Notes: generated from the letters alone by a model not told the origin. A stretch of 64,000 nucleotides of DNA from Leishmania mexicana MHOM/GT/2001/U1103 (GCF_000234665.1 NC_018323.1:591047-655046), one strand, 5' to 3'; shown: positions 29,783 through 41,117, counted from the stretch's first letter. Numbers and translations are program-made.

Positions 29783-32380
29783 ATGGCAGAGGCGTTCTTG
29801 AGTCAGCAGCCGCACCCGGCGTGCCAGACGAGGGACGCAGGGTCTTCTGTAATGCAGATGCGCGTTTCGTGGACGTGCAACGGCCTGGATGTCCACGTCC
29901 CACCTCTGCGGTATATTTGGCGTGGCGTGTACCGTTCCATCCTGGACAACATCGACAAAGTCTCCGCAATGGTGTACCCCATTCCCTTCTCGTGCGTTGT
30001 CGCCTGCGCTGCCGGGTCGTGCGTGTGCGTCTGGTATGTGCCGCAGACGTCCTGGGTGCACACCAACCCAGCTAGCACGTGGCTGCGCTACTTCGACTCC
30101 ATCGTGACACCTCTCTCGCGGTACCTCCCTCCGTCCTTCCAGGCACCCGTGCTCTGCGCAAAGGCGTGGACCGTCACGCTCGCCGCGGCGACGGTGCTGC
30201 ACCGCTTTGCCTTGCGCAGGCTGCTGCAGTACAAGGGATGGATGCTGGAGAGAAACCCCCAAAAGCCGTCTTGGCGCACGCGCGTGTGGTCGCTGGTCAT
30301 GCGCGCCTTTTTCACTCGCCCGTCCATCCCAAAGACAAGAGTGTACGGGAGCTGCCTTCCCAGCGTACCGTTGCCCTCGTTGCAGCAGACGGTGAGCAGC
30401 TACCTATCTAGCATGCGTTCCCTTTACCATCAAAAGGACAGCGACGTAAACGAGTGGCTGGAGCTGCGCCGGTCCGCTGAGTCCTTCCTGCTCAACGAAG
30501 GCCCGTCACTGCAGATGCACCTGCGGCTGCAGAATGTGATGGGCCACAGCTACGTGCCTGAGTTGTGGACCCGCAACGTCTTCCTTGCCGCGCGTGACTC
30601 GCTGTGTCTGCACTCGAACTTTTACACCGTTCCTTTTTCGACGCACCTGCCCACCACTCTCCCCGAGGCGCGCGCTGCGGTTCTTATTTACCTGCTGATG
30701 CAGCTGAAGGGTCGCATTGAGCGCCGTACGTTGTGCCCCAACTTCATCGGCCCTCGTGATTGTGTGCCCTTGTCTATGGACCAGTACTCGATGGCGTTTA
30801 ACACAACTCGCATTCCAGGACGTGAGGTAGACGTCCTCGAGCATCGTGGGGAGCGGGAGAACAGCTACGTCGTCATTCTGCACCGCGGTCGCATTTATCG
30901 AATGCCGGTCATTGACCCGCAGACGGGGCGCCAGCTCACCCCGCATCAACTGGAGGTGATGCTGCACCAGCTGCTCTTGGAGGTGGAGGAGGAGGTGAGC
31001 ACCGGCCGCGACGAGTCTGAGGAGGACGACGCGGAGGACACGCTGGAGACGCTCGGGAAGAAGCGCTCATACCGCGTAGTGGAGGCGCTGCTGCCTGCCC
31101 TGACCACCGCATCCCGTGCCCAGTGGGCCGACGTGCGTACTAGCTATCTGCTTCACGACTCCAGCAACAACGGCCCCTTGCGCATAATCGAGAAGGCGCT
31201 ATTCGTGGTCAGCTTTGATGAGCGATGCGGGACGGCAGTGCCTTCAAAGGCGAGCTCGGCCGTGGACGAGGTGAAGCGCCTCTCCATGAACTGCGCTCAC
31301 TACCTCTGCGGCAACGGCTCCAACCTGTGGTGCGACAAGAGCTTCAATCTCGTCGTCCGCTCTGATGGGCACGTTGGCCTGCACGTGGAGCACTCGTGGA
31401 GTGACATGTCCACGTTTCTCGGGCTCTTCGAGCACGTGTCTGCGCAGGAGGAGTCTGCCGATCTCTGGTACGACACGGAAACCGGACACGCAAAGAAGCT
31501 GCCGGAGGACAAGCGTCGTGCCAAGCCGTTCCGTGCACCCAACATCGACAACCCGCTGTGCCCGAAGCGGCTGCGCTTCACCATCCACAAAAAGCTGGCC
31601 GCTGCTATTCGCCAGGCGCACACAGAGTTTCTCCTCAACACCAGCTTGCAGGTGGACCTCCACGTCGTGCGGTACAGCGGGTACGGCAGTGAGGTCCCCA
31701 AGAGCATGGGATGCAGTCCCGATGCGTGGGCCCAAATGGCCATTCAGCTCGCCCACTACGTTGATCAGGGAGGGCACTTCAGCCTTGTGTACGAGTCCGT
31801 GCCGCAGCGCATGTTTGCGAAGGGTAGGACGGAGGCGGTGCGCAGTGTTACTGACGTGAGTAGCGCCTTTGTGAAGGCGATGACCTCCACTGGAGGTGAG
31901 GATGATGCTATGTCTGCAGAGGAGAAGCGAGCACTGTTGATCGACGCCTGCGCCAATCACCAGCGCGCCGTGCAGGAGGCCGTGGCGGGAGGTGGAGTGG
32001 ACAGGCATCTCTTTGCGCTGTTCATGGCGAGTGCTAGCCAGGAAACACCTTCCGACTTCCTTACCGCTGCCCTTCGCAAGACGAAGTGGAAGGTGAGCAC
32101 CGCTCAGGCCCATCAACGCAACCTGCTCGACCGACTCCACCCTGCAGGTGGCGGCAGCTGCTATCACGAGACGCCTGGGTTCGGCTTTGGCCCTGTATCT
32201 CCCGATGGCTACGGTATCTCCTACTGTTTCTGTGCCAACGAGGTGCTCTACGTCACTATCACATCCTACAAGAACTGCGACGCCACGTCGTCGCGCACCC
32301 TCGGCAACCACATGACGAGGGCTCTCGATATGCTGGGCGCGCTCAGCGCGTCTGGTCGCGACGACTCAGCATCTCGCTGA
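29783..32380 (+). CDS. Carnitine/choline acyltransferase, CPT1-like
   Basis: 865 aa from ATG 29783. Two N-terminal hydrophobic segments (about 64-86 and 124-146) separated by a short loop resemble CPT1, which is anchored in the mitochondrial outer membrane. The acyltransferase family motifs are present: catalytic H537 in VEHSW, KGRTEAVRS, and near the C-terminus GFGFGPVSPDGYGISY. Reaction: reversible transfer of long-chain acyl groups between CoA and carnitine, feeding mitochondrial fatty acid oxidation. The acidic, low-complexity stretch (EVEEEVSTGRDESEEDDAED) is an insertion. Malonyl-CoA control cannot be judged. Whether the acceptor is carnitine or choline cannot be fixed by eye; the overall pattern favours carnitine. 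Confidence 0.87.
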   Translation: MAEAFLSQQPHPACQTRDAGSSVMQMRVSWTCNGLDVHVPPLRYIWRGVYRSILDNIDKVSAMVYPIPFSCVVACAAGSCVCVWYVPQTSWVHTNPASTWLRYFDSIVTPLSRYLPPSFQAPVLCAKAWTVTLAAATVLHRFALRRLLQYKGWMLERNPQKPSWRTRVWSLVMRAFFTRPSIPKTRVYGSCLPSVPLPSLQQTVSSYLSSMRSLYHQKDSDVNEWLELRRSAESFLLNEGPSLQMHLRLQNVMGHSYVPELWTRNVFLAARDSLCLHSNFYTVPFSTHLPTTLPEARAAVLIYLLMQLKGRIERRTLCPNFIGPRDCVPLSMDQYSMAFNTTRIPGREVDVLEHRGERENSYVVILHRGRIYRMPVIDPQTGRQLTPHQLEVMLHQLLLEVEEEVSTGRDESEEDDAEDTLETLGKKRSYRVVEALLPALTTASRAQWADVRTSYLLHDSSNNGPLRIIEKALFVVSFDERCGTAVPSKASSAVDEVKRLSMNCAHYLCGNGSNLWCDKSFNLVVRSDGHVGLHVEHSWSDMSTFLGLFEHVSAQEESADLWYDTETGHAKKLPEDKRRAKPFRAPNIDNPLCPKRLRFTIHKKLAAAIRQAHTEFLLNTSLQVDLHVVRYSGYGSEVPKSMGCSPDAWAQMAIQLAHYVDQGGHFSLVYESVPQRMFAKGRTEAVRSVTDVSSAFVKAMTSTGGEDDAMSAEEKRALLIDACANHQRAVQEAVAGGGVDRHLFALFMASASQETPSDFLTAALRKTKWKVSTAQAHQRNLLDRLHPAGGGSCYHETPGFGFGPVSPDGYGISYCFCANEVLYVTITSYKNCDATSSRTLGNHMTRALDMLGALSASGRDDSASR

Positions 32381-33330
32381 GAAACGGAGAGCGTGCTGCA
32401 AGCAACTTGCGGCGGGATCCAACTTTCGAGGCCTCATTTCTCGTGTCGATAAGGACGTATGCAGTGTGCGGCCGCTAGGGAGGGAGGGGGGTGGCGTGGG
32501 ACCCCTTATCTTCTCCTCTTGCTTAATGTTCTGTGTGGTGTCCGTCGCCCTTGGCCTGGTGTCCTACGTTCGCCCTGTCGAGGCTCTTTGCCTCGTCGTC
32601 TTCGTTAGGCGAGCAGCAACGAAACATCCGAGACAAGGAATGTAATCGATGCAGGGCTTGTATACGTCCGAAGCGCAGACGGGATGTGTGCCTGTCTGTG
32701 TGGGGAGGGGGACGGCGAGTGAGAGGCGCAGCCATACGGAGATTGAGAGAACTCTCTGTCTTTCTCGCGTGCCCGCTCCGCAGCGCTGTCGCCACATCCC
32801 TTCTTGATATCGCACACTCTCACTCAATCAGAGGGACAGGGGCAAGCTGCGTCGGTGACCTTCTTTGTGTTGTTCGCTTTTCGACTGATGGAGCGCACAG
32901 GCAGGAGACACGCATATACGGAGATATATATATATATATATACAAGCGAAATGCGAAAAGAAAAGGACAACCTCAGTAGCTTCTTCTTTCTCCCTCACAC
33001 ACACACACACACGGGCACACGTCTTCACCAACGTGCAGGATGACCACCGCCACCACAAACGCCTACTTTGCTCACGACGCGCATTTTTCGAACACACACA
33101 CAAGCTCGCACGCACTAGAAAAGTGCGAGACGGATCTAACCCTCCTCTATACCGCATCCAGCGGCACTGAGTAGCAATATCCGTTCTCCAAAGCGTGGCC
33201 GATTTTAAACCCCTACCCAGGCGCCAGGAGTGCCGTTTACGCGTCTTTTGCATTGTCTCTGAAGCCACCACACACAGAACCGGAGGGGGGGGTCAAAGCA
33301 CTGGCTTCTAGTGTACGCGACACGCGATCA
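32381..33330. other. Spacer with AT and CA microsatellites
   Basis: No gene. A pure AT microsatellite lies at about 32924-32943 and a CA microsatellite near 32997-33013. The first ATG of the next gene in its frame is 33331. Confidence 0.5.
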
Positions 33331-34536
33331 ATGCTCGCCTCAGGCTCCTCCAGCGCCGAAGGCGGCGCGAAGCGGTTCAGCCGCCAGCAGATCATTCAGC
33401 ACGCCAAAAAGAGCTTACTCTACACGGTGTTCGACGTCAGGTGGGTGCCGCAGACTGCGTCCTTCGCGGTGGTCGGACAGTACCCAAACAACCACGGTGC
33501 GCTCTCCGTTTATCAGTTGCACCACGGCGATGTGCAGCCGACAGTCGAGGTGCGGCTTCCTCATCCGCTGAAATGCTGCACGTTTGGGCATAACGTATCC
33601 TTTAGCAGCAGCGGAAGGGGCAGTGGCGGGCACAGCAGCAACATCACTGCCGCCGGTGCGACGACGAACCAGATTGCAACTGGCGACTTTGCCGGCAGCT
33701 TGCAGATTTTCGACCTCAGTCGCCTCGGCTCAGCGCCCTCAAGCGCGTCCAACGCGCTAAGCGACGTGACGGCGGCTTCCGTACTTCACATACCCCATGC
33801 ACATGAGAGCATCATCAACGCCATCGACGGCGCACGCTACTCAGGGCCACCGGAGGTGGCGACAGGGAGCCGCGACGGCTCCGTCAAGGTGTGGGACACC
33901 CGCCAGTCTAACAAGCCGGTTGCGTCGCTCAACCCTGCCGACCCTGCTCGCGCCCGCGACTGTTGGACAGTACGGCTCGGGAATAGCTTTGACCCGGACG
34001 AGCGCGTGGTCGCTGCGGGTTACGACAACGGTGACGTCAAAATATTCGACCTTCGCACGCAGAAGATGCTGCACGAGATGCACGTGAACAACGGCGTGTG
34101 CGATTTGGAGTTTGATCGGCCCGAGATTCCCATGAACAAGCTCCTCGTGTCGTCCCTGGAGGGTCGCGTGCGGTGCTACGACATGCGCACCTTGCATCCC
34201 AAGCTCGGCTACGCGTACGTGGAGGAGCGCGTATCGGAGGGGACGGTGTGGTGCTCTCGCGCGCTGCCACAGAATCGGGAGATCTTCTTGAGCGGTGGCG
34301 GCGGCGAGCTGACACTGTGTCTCTACAAGTACCCGCCAGAGCGCACTCTGAAGGACGGGGATGGGGTTCAGCGCGGCGTGGCGGGCGCGGTGGAGGAGCT
34401 GAACAAGGCGAAGATCGGCGATCAGCCGATCAACGCGTTGGACTGGAATCGCTCGAAGGAGGGGCTCGCTGTGTGCGCCTCTTTCGACCAGAGCATTCGG
34501 GTCATGCTGGTAACTAAGCTCGGTTTACTTTCGTAG
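33331..34536 (+). CDS. WD-repeat protein WDR92/DNAAF10 homologue
   Basis: 401 aa from ATG 33331; the frame is open to 33253 but without ATG. The WD40 propeller matches WDR92 (Monad): TGSRDGSVKVWDTRQ, AGYDNGDVKIFDLR, NGVCDLEFDRPEIPMNKL, and TVWCSRALPQNREIFLSGGGG. WDR92 binds RPAP3/prefoldin-like co-chaperones and is needed for axonemal dynein pre-assembly. It shares this pathway with the PIH1 protein at 2064 in the same transcription unit. The N-terminal ~30 residues are low-complexity. Cytosolic. Confidence 0.9.
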   Translation: MLASGSSSAEGGAKRFSRQQIIQHAKKSLLYTVFDVRWVPQTASFAVVGQYPNNHGALSVYQLHHGDVQPTVEVRLPHPLKCCTFGHNVSFSSSGRGSGGHSSNITAAGATTNQIATGDFAGSLQIFDLSRLGSAPSSASNALSDVTAASVLHIPHAHESIINAIDGARYSGPPEVATGSRDGSVKVWDTRQSNKPVASLNPADPARARDCWTVRLGNSFDPDERVVAAGYDNGDVKIFDLRTQKMLHEMHVNNGVCDLEFDRPEIPMNKLLVSSLEGRVRCYDMRTLHPKLGYAYVEERVSEGTVWCSRALPQNREIFLSGGGGELTLCLYKYPPERTLKDGDGVQRGVAGAVEELNKAKIGDQPINALDWNRSKEGLAVCASFDQSIRVMLVTKLGLLS

Positions 34537-35947
34537 CGACAAGTCGAGGAGGGGGTGGGGAAGGATGGGCGGAAAGGCGTCGCACCACTAGAATACGCAC
34601 ACGCCTGCACAGGGGCGCTGGTCGCTTTTTTTCTGACCTGACCCTCATCGACGAGGGCCTACAAACTGTGTATGTTTTATGTGACTGCGGCCTTGTTTGC
34701 CCCCCCCTCCCCGCTCACATGTCCGTCTCCGTTTGCATGCTTCGCGATGGCGTCCACTCACGGTGGTTACACGACCTCCCCTTTCTTCCTCTCGTCTCTC
34801 ATCGTTGTGCTTCACTGGACTCATCTGCGTCGGTACGTGGGGTTGCAGCATGCGCGGCTGCAGATCGAAGACAACGTGAACACGTGGGCGCCCACTTTGC
34901 AGACACACACGCACACACATTTATCCATGATGGGATGCTGTTGCGGCTCGCTGTCATGTGCCTGTGCCGTTTGAGTTGTTGTTTATAGAGGGCGGCTGTT
35001 GGGTTGGTAGTACCTTTCTTGTGCGTGTGTGCGCGCGTATGAGCGATGACTGCAGTGGGCTGTGCATACCGCTCCCAGTCCTCTCCCGTTTTTACTGCTC
35101 TTCCGCTTGCCTGTGGCTTCACCTCACCCGTGCGTGCGTCGTGGACAACACAGCAGACGGGAGCCGAACGTGCGCAATGATGTACATTGTGCACTCCTAC
35201 CGAACCACCGAGCAGCAGCAGCGGCAGTGGAAAGGAATGCAAACGAACACTCGAACGCACACCAACAGGAAGAGTACCCGACAAGCACGACATCGCTGGC
35301 ATCCGCATAGACGTGAAGCGGAGGAGTAGGCCAAGCCGGGATGGAGGCGAGTCTCACACCATGTGCAAGCCTACGCGAATTTGACCTTTTTCATGGAAGC
35401 GATGAAGGAAAAGAGCGACGCCCCTCTGCGTGCAGCTGTGGGCCGATGCATGCTTTTCGCCTCTTTGTGTGCCCTTCACCATGCCGCGTCCCGACTCCTC
35501 TGCATCTTGTGGCGCTGTGCGTGGAGGGAGGGGGGAGAGGCTACACGATATCACCTCCGGTGGCTGTCGTCTGCGGATGCATGCACGCACTTTCGACGCC
35601 AAGGCAGTGGCGCTAAACTAGTCTCACGCTTTGACGCCCCATTCCTGTCTCTGCCGTGCGCTCTACGCTGATGCGGACGCTCACACGCGTCCACGTTCGA
35701 AGCTCACTTTTCTCTGTCTTCTTTCTTTTCATTTGGTTGCTTGCGTTGTGCATCTTTCTACAGCGTGGCAGCGACATACTGCGCGTCACTCTCTTGGCCT
35801 CTCTTTGTCGGTCTTTGATTTTATATACCTTATTCCTCTCCCAACTCTCTCGTTCGCCGAGCCTTCCCGCTGTAGCGCAGCCCTTCAAGGCACATTCGTC
35901 CTTCGTGCACCCGCTTCAGTTGTGTGTGTGTGTGTGCTATCGACGCA
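34537..35947. other. Long spacer upstream of IMPDH
   Basis: 1.4 kb without a supportable gene. A GT microsatellite immediately precedes the IMPDH start (about 35920-35937). A CT-rich tract at about 35820-35870 is a possible splice signal. Confidence 0.5.
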
Positions 35948-37492
35948 ATGGCGACCAACAACGCGAACTACCGTATCAAGACCATCAAGGATGGCTGCAC
36001 CGCCGAGGAGCTGTTCCAGGGTGATGGGCTGACGTACAATGACTTTATTATTCTGCCGGGCTTCATCGACTTTGGCGCTTCCGATGTGAACATCTCTGGC
36101 CAGTTCACGAAGCGCATCCGCCTCCACATCCCGATCGTGTCGTCGCCGATGGACACCATCACGGAGAACGAGATGGCGAAGACAATGGCACTCATGGGCG
36201 GCGTCGGGGTGCTGCACAACAACTGCACGGTGGAGCGGCAAGTAGAGATGGTGAAGTCGGTGAAGGCGTACCGCAACGGATTCATCTCCAAGCCCAAGTC
36301 GGTGCCGCCGAACACCCCCATCAGCAAGATCATCCGCATCAAGGAGGAGAAGGGGATCAGTGGCATTCTTGTGACGGAGAACGGCGACCCGCACGGCAAG
36401 CTGCTTGGCATCGTGTGCACGAAGGATATCGACTACGTAAAGAACAAGGACACACCGGTATCGGCGGTTATGACGCGACGCGAGAAGATGACGGTGGAGC
36501 GTGCACCGATCCAGCTGGAAGAGGCAATGGACGTGCTGAACCGCAGCCGCTACGGATACCTGCCCATTGTGAATGAGAACGGCGAGGTCGTCAATCTCTG
36601 CTCCCGTCGCGATGCTGTCCGCGCGCGTGACTACCCGCACAGCACACTGGACAAGAGCGGTCGACTCATCTGCGCTGCCGCGACCTCAACGCGCCCGGAG
36701 GACAAGCGGCGAGTGGCAGCCCTGGCGGAAGTCGGCGTTGATGTTCTGGTTCTGGACAGCTCTCAGGGCAACACGATCTACCAGATCGCCTTCATCAAGT
36801 GGGTCAAGTCGACGTATCCGCACCTCGAGGTGGTGGCAGGAAATGTGGTGACGCAAGATCAGGCGAAGAACCTCATTGATGCCGGCGCGGACGGTATTCG
36901 CATCGGCATGGGCAGCGGGAGCATCTGCATCACTCAGGAGGTTCTAGCTTGCGGTCGTCCTCAGGGCACGGCGGTGTACAAGGTGGCGCAGTACTGCGCA
37001 TCTCGCGGCGTTCCGTGTACCGCTGACGGCGGTCTTCGCCAGGTCGGCGACATCTGCAAGGCGCTCGCCATCGGTGCCAACTGCGCGATGCTTGGCGGCA
37101 TGTTGAGTGGCACGACTGAGACGCCTGGGGAGTACTTCTTCAAGGGCGGCGTGCGGCTGAAGGTGTACCGCGGCATGGGTAGCCTGGAGGCGATGAACCA
37201 GGGCAAGGAGTCCGGCAAGCGCTACCTCTCCGAGAACGAGGCGGTGCAGGTTGCACAGGGCGTGTCGGGGAGCGTCGTGGATAAGGGCTCTGCCGCGAAG
37301 CTCATCGCCTACGTCTCGAAAGGGCTCCAGCAGTCGGCGCAGGACATCGGCGAGATCAGCTTCGACGCGATTCGCGAGAAGATGTACGCTGGCCAGGTAC
37401 TTTTCAGCCGCCGCTCCCCCACGGCCCAGGGCGAGGGTGGCGTGCACTCGCTTCACAGCTACGAGAAGAAGCTGTTTGCAGCCAAGATGTAA
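35948..37492 (+). CDS. IMPDH: Inosine-5'-monophosphate dehydrogenase
   Basis: 514 aa from ATG 35948. Catalytic Cys327 lies in the GSICIT loop of the (beta/alpha)8 barrel; the NAD/IMP-binding segments VLDSSQGNT and ADGGLRQVGDICKALAIGA are intact. Two CBS repeats occupy about 100-225 (Bateman domain). The C-terminus ends AKM, a PTS1-type tripeptide reported to direct Leishmania IMPDH to glycosomes. Reaction: IMP + NAD+ + H2O to XMP + NADH, the rate-limiting step of guanine nucleotide synthesis. High third-position GC (18 of the first 20 codons), unlike the MPK4 gene at the left. Complete, with no apparent defect. Confidence 0.96.
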   Translation: MATNNANYRIKTIKDGCTAEELFQGDGLTYNDFIILPGFIDFGASDVNISGQFTKRIRLHIPIVSSPMDTITENEMAKTMALMGGVGVLHNNCTVERQVEMVKSVKAYRNGFISKPKSVPPNTPISKIIRIKEEKGISGILVTENGDPHGKLLGIVCTKDIDYVKNKDTPVSAVMTRREKMTVERAPIQLEEAMDVLNRSRYGYLPIVNENGEVVNLCSRRDAVRARDYPHSTLDKSGRLICAAATSTRPEDKRRVAALAEVGVDVLVLDSSQGNTIYQIAFIKWVKSTYPHLEVVAGNVVTQDQAKNLIDAGADGIRIGMGSGSICITQEVLACGRPQGTAVYKVAQYCASRGVPCTADGGLRQVGDICKALAIGANCAMLGGMLSGTTETPGEYFFKGGVRLKVYRGMGSLEAMNQGKESGKRYLSENEAVQVAQGVSGSVVDKGSAAKLIAYVSKGLQQSAQDIGEISFDAIREKMYAGQVLFSRRSPTAQGEGGVHSLHSYEKKLFAAKM

Positions 37493-39293
37493 GACGTGCA
37501 GGCAGTTCTCCTCTCTTGGCCTACCTGCCCTCCCCTCTCGCATCATCCCCGTGCCCTTCTGTTTGCTGCTGCTTGAGCTTGAAAACGAACGTGTCTTGTT
37601 CGACGACTTGGCGTCTTTCACTGCTCCTGGCCAGCTCAGCGTTGTGGAGCGCACGCACGCAAAAGACGCAGCCCATACATTCCCCCCCCCCTCCCCAAGA
37701 GGTCAAGTTGCCCTCACGGGCTACTCTGAGCACGGCTTGGGTGAGACCAACCCCGTCATCTTTTTTCCTTGGCTGTTGTGTCCTGCGAGCCTGGCGTGCA
37801 AGAGGCATTCACCACGTGGCCCCTGAAATGGGGCAGGAGGGCTGCAGAGGTGCACGTGTGCGCGACTTGGGGGGGTAGTCAAAGAGAGGGAGAGAAGGGG
37901 GGAGGGGCGGAGTTGCTTTTGTCTACGCAATATGCTTGTGTGCCGCTCGAACTGCCCAGTGCGTTTTGTGTGCATCTTCATGAGGAGAGCACCAGCTTCT
38001 CATATGGAGAAGACTCATGAGCAACATGAACGTCGTCGGCAACGTTTGGCAGGTGCCTGGGGAATGAGTCGTCTCTCCGTCTCTCGCACCTGTCTCCGTG
38101 TGCGTGATCTGTCTTACGTTTCCTTGCCGAACCCCTCGACCAGCGAGCCTGCCTCGCCATCGCATGAAGAGGCCTCTTCTCAACGCAAGTTGACACGTAA
38201 TCTTAATCGACCTAACGCACTCAAGGCATAACATATCATATCCCCCCTCGCCTCCGCCTGGCCCGTTGTTTCGCGCCGCATTCCTCGGTATCGCTTTGAG
38301 TGAGACACCCACCGACGCGCCATCCCAAGCAGTGCAGGCGTCTGCAAGCGAACGCGTGCCTCTCCCTCTGTTGTTGCTGGCATTTCTTTCGCTACTGGGC
38401 TCCTCTCTCCTTTTTATCTGTGTTGAGTGGCGCTTCGGCTTTGTAACTCTTCACGCACGCGCGCACAAACGTGCTGGGGGCCGCCGTCGGGTTTCTTTGT
38501 GTTTCCTGATGCTTGTCGGCGTGGCTTCCGTACCAAGAGCGAGGGGTCGTCTCTACTCCGCCTTTGAGGCAGAGAGAAATGAAGACCCCCAAATGGACGC
38601 GCAGTGCATGAGTGGACCGCGGCTGTATGTGCGCGTGCGTGATTCAATTCGAGTGGCTCCCAGACGTCCTCATTTCTTTCTTCGCTATCAAAATATATCG
38701 CTCCCAGCCACATCGATAACCTTTCATGTGGTGTACCAGCGTCTTTGTCACGTTGCACGAATGGGGGTGCCTCGAGACTTTCACTTGCGTCCTGCGCCTA
38801 TTCACCAGTCTCGCGCACACAATTCATCCTGTGGAATCTGCCATCGTCTGCGGAAGAGAGTGGTGCTCACGCCACGCACGTACGCATCGAGGTGTGTGAA
38901 CGTGTCCCTCTCACTTTGTGGCGTGCGTCGTTGCCAGGAGCGGTCTCTTCGTATCTCCACTTCTTCACAGCTCAGCAGCCGATGCACCTCTTCCATGAAC
39001 CTCCTTTTACCACGTGTCTGCCCGCCTCTCTACGGTGTGGTATCGTCTTGCGGTCCGTCCGTCGTGCATGCGCGTTGCACTCTGTGCAGTATCACCACCA
39101 CTTCTACGCACAGACAGAGAGAACACTATCGAAGGCAACACTCCACAAGAGAGCCACAGCGGAACAACAAGAAGCAGCGCACTCATATATATATATATAT
39201 ACGTATTTGCCTGCGTGCGCCTTTCTTCACCTCCCCAGCCTCGTCAACCCTCCCTCCACTTCCCTTTTGTGTTCTTGCTCTTGTAGTCCCAAG
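37493..39293. other. Long spacer upstream of the ELMO gene
   Basis: 1.8 kb. Open frames across 38266-39552 and 38745-40250 run through UTR-like, low-complexity sequence and have no domain before the ELMO start. A short AT microsatellite is at about 39185-39202, and a CT-rich tract at about 39250-39284 ends in tgtag before ATG 39294. Confidence 0.5.
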
Positions 39294-40250
39294 ATGCGTC
39301 AACGCAAAGGTGTGCCGACCCCTGTGGTCCCGTCCACCGCCGCAACGCACGCTGCATACCCAGGCAGCTCGGGCAGCGACCACCACTCCGTGCACCAAGC
39401 GAGCTCAACGAACACCCGCGACCTCAACCACCGAGCAGCAGCCACTGCCGATACGGATACAGATGCCGGATCGTTTCAACGGCGCGCAAATGTGCTGGAG
39501 GAAATGGAGCACTCCCTCTACTACGCGCCGCAGCTCTTGTGGCTGCAGGTGATGGATCGAATACCGTACGAGCTCACTCACTACTTTGTGTCCTCCCTCC
39601 CACTCCACCACGAGGTGATGCTGAGTGGAATTTGTGAGCAATACGGACGCCCGTACTCCGCAGAGAAGCCGTGCGATGTCGAGCTTCTGGGGCGCTTGTG
39701 GAACGGCCATAGCAGGGTGATGTTTGCGGCGGACAACCTGGTCTTCTCGGCAGCGGCTCACTCTGTGAATGATCGGTGGAAAGAGATGGGCTTTCAAGGC
39801 ACTGACCCCTCTACGGATTTCCGTGGAGCCGGCATTTTTGGTCTCGCACAGCTTGTGTACCTCGTGGAACACCACCCTGAGCAGTGGAGCGCAATCCTGA
39901 CTCCCGACTTCATGGCCGCTGCCGCAGGGCTGAACGTGACGATGCGCCTCGCGACACTGCTTGGCATCAGCTCGTCCCTGAATCAGTTCAGCACTTCAAT
40001 TCTCTCCACATATTCCGCGCGCGAAGCTCGTCGGCGGTTGTGCCGCTTCATCTTCGATCCGAACGTCGATGTTGCCATTCAGCGACTGAGCGAGGTCTAC
40101 TGCTTTGCCATGCGTCTTCTGCATTACCGATGGATGCGCTCGACGCGCAACATCATGGAGCTGAATCAGCAGCTTAGCAACATGTACACAGAGCTGGACC
40201 GTCTGCTGTTTCTGTGTAATACACTAGAGGAACTGTGCAGCCTCCTGTGA
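39294..40250 (+). CDS. ELMO/CED-12 domain protein
   Basis: 318 aa from ATG 39294, preceded by a pyrimidine tract and AG. The ELMO domain (about 115-270) shows the family core: LLGRLWNGH, DRWKEMGFQGTDPSTDFRGAG, FGLAQLVYLVEHHP. In other organisms ELMO and ELMOD proteins regulate small GTPases (ELMOD as GAPs for ARL2/ARF). No ARM or PH domain is present, so it resembles ELMOD-type proteins. The N-terminal ~70 residues are low-complexity. The conserved Arg of the GAP motif is likely in the WKEMGFQGTDPSTDFRG block. Function in Leishmania is not known. Confidence 0.82.
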   Translation: MRQRKGVPTPVVPSTAATHAAYPGSSGSDHHSVHQASSTNTRDLNHRAAATADTDTDAGSFQRRANVLEEMEHSLYYAPQLLWLQVMDRIPYELTHYFVSSLPLHHEVMLSGICEQYGRPYSAEKPCDVELLGRLWNGHSRVMFAADNLVFSAAAHSVNDRWKEMGFQGTDPSTDFRGAGIFGLAQLVYLVEHHPEQWSAILTPDFMAAAAGLNVTMRLATLLGISSSLNQFSTSILSTYSAREARRRLCRFIFDPNVDVAIQRLSEVYCFAMRLLHYRWMRSTRNIMELNQQLSNMYTELDRLLFLCNTLEELCSLL

Positions 40251-41117
40251 TGGGGCCGACCTTTCCGTTCTCCCAGCAATGTCGCCGACGAACGCGCGTT
40301 GCTGACAAGAAAGCCTTCAGTCCCGCTCCGCCTGCAGGTATTATGGAGCGGCTGGGAAAACGCTGTACTCTGCTTCTCTCCTCCTTTCGGTCACGTGGTT
40401 GGGCACCGCACCTGCGCGTTCCTCTCGTGTGCGTCGTGTGTGTGTGTGTTGGGTGACATTGTGTTGTCGACACGTTTCCTTGACTCTTCCTCCGTGACTT
40501 CTCTCGCTTACGCTCGCGCTTTCTTCGTGAGCTGTGAAGAATGGACACGTTAGGGCTCCTCTCTTCTCTTCTGTCAGACTTTTGTTGCTCCGTTGCTTCG
40601 CCGTTTGCCGTTCTGCCCTCTCGCGATGGCGCTTTCAGCGCTAGACGAGATGCTGAGGAAAAGACCCATTTAGGCGACTAGTTGCAGCTTCTGTCTGTTC
40701 GTGTCTGTGCTGGACGCAACTTCTCCTCCAGTCTGCGGATTGTGTACGCACACTGTGTCTGTGCCGGCGCTTTGCACCACCGGTCCTGCTTTGCCTCGAC
40801 AAAGCCGTTTTCACACCGGCGCGCGTGGCGCGTAGCCCCTCCTCCGTGGTGCTCCCATCCAACGATTTCTACGCGACCGCAAGGCGGCGTATGGATCACT
40901 CTGTTGATTCCTCGCCTTTTCAACTGCCTCGTCCTGGTGTGGCGTTTATGCAGATGCTGGCACGCACTCAAATCTCCTGCTAGCACACCACCCACCCACC
41001 CACACAAGCACACACTTTTCGAACACGAGGCGCGCGCTCTTACGCAGTGGGCCGCTGTCGCTGCTGCGGTCCTCTAGGCCTTGGTGCAGTGCGCCACGCG
41101 ACGGAGAGGGCGGAAAG
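40251..41117. other. Intergenic spacer
   Basis: No gene. CT-rich tracts at about 40370-40400 and 40550-40620 may act as splice signals for the following gene. Confidence 0.5.

Noticed and set aside
38266..39552. A 428-codon ORF upstream of the ELMO gene
   Set aside because: It runs through UTR-like, low-complexity sequence and overlaps the ELMO gene in another frame.
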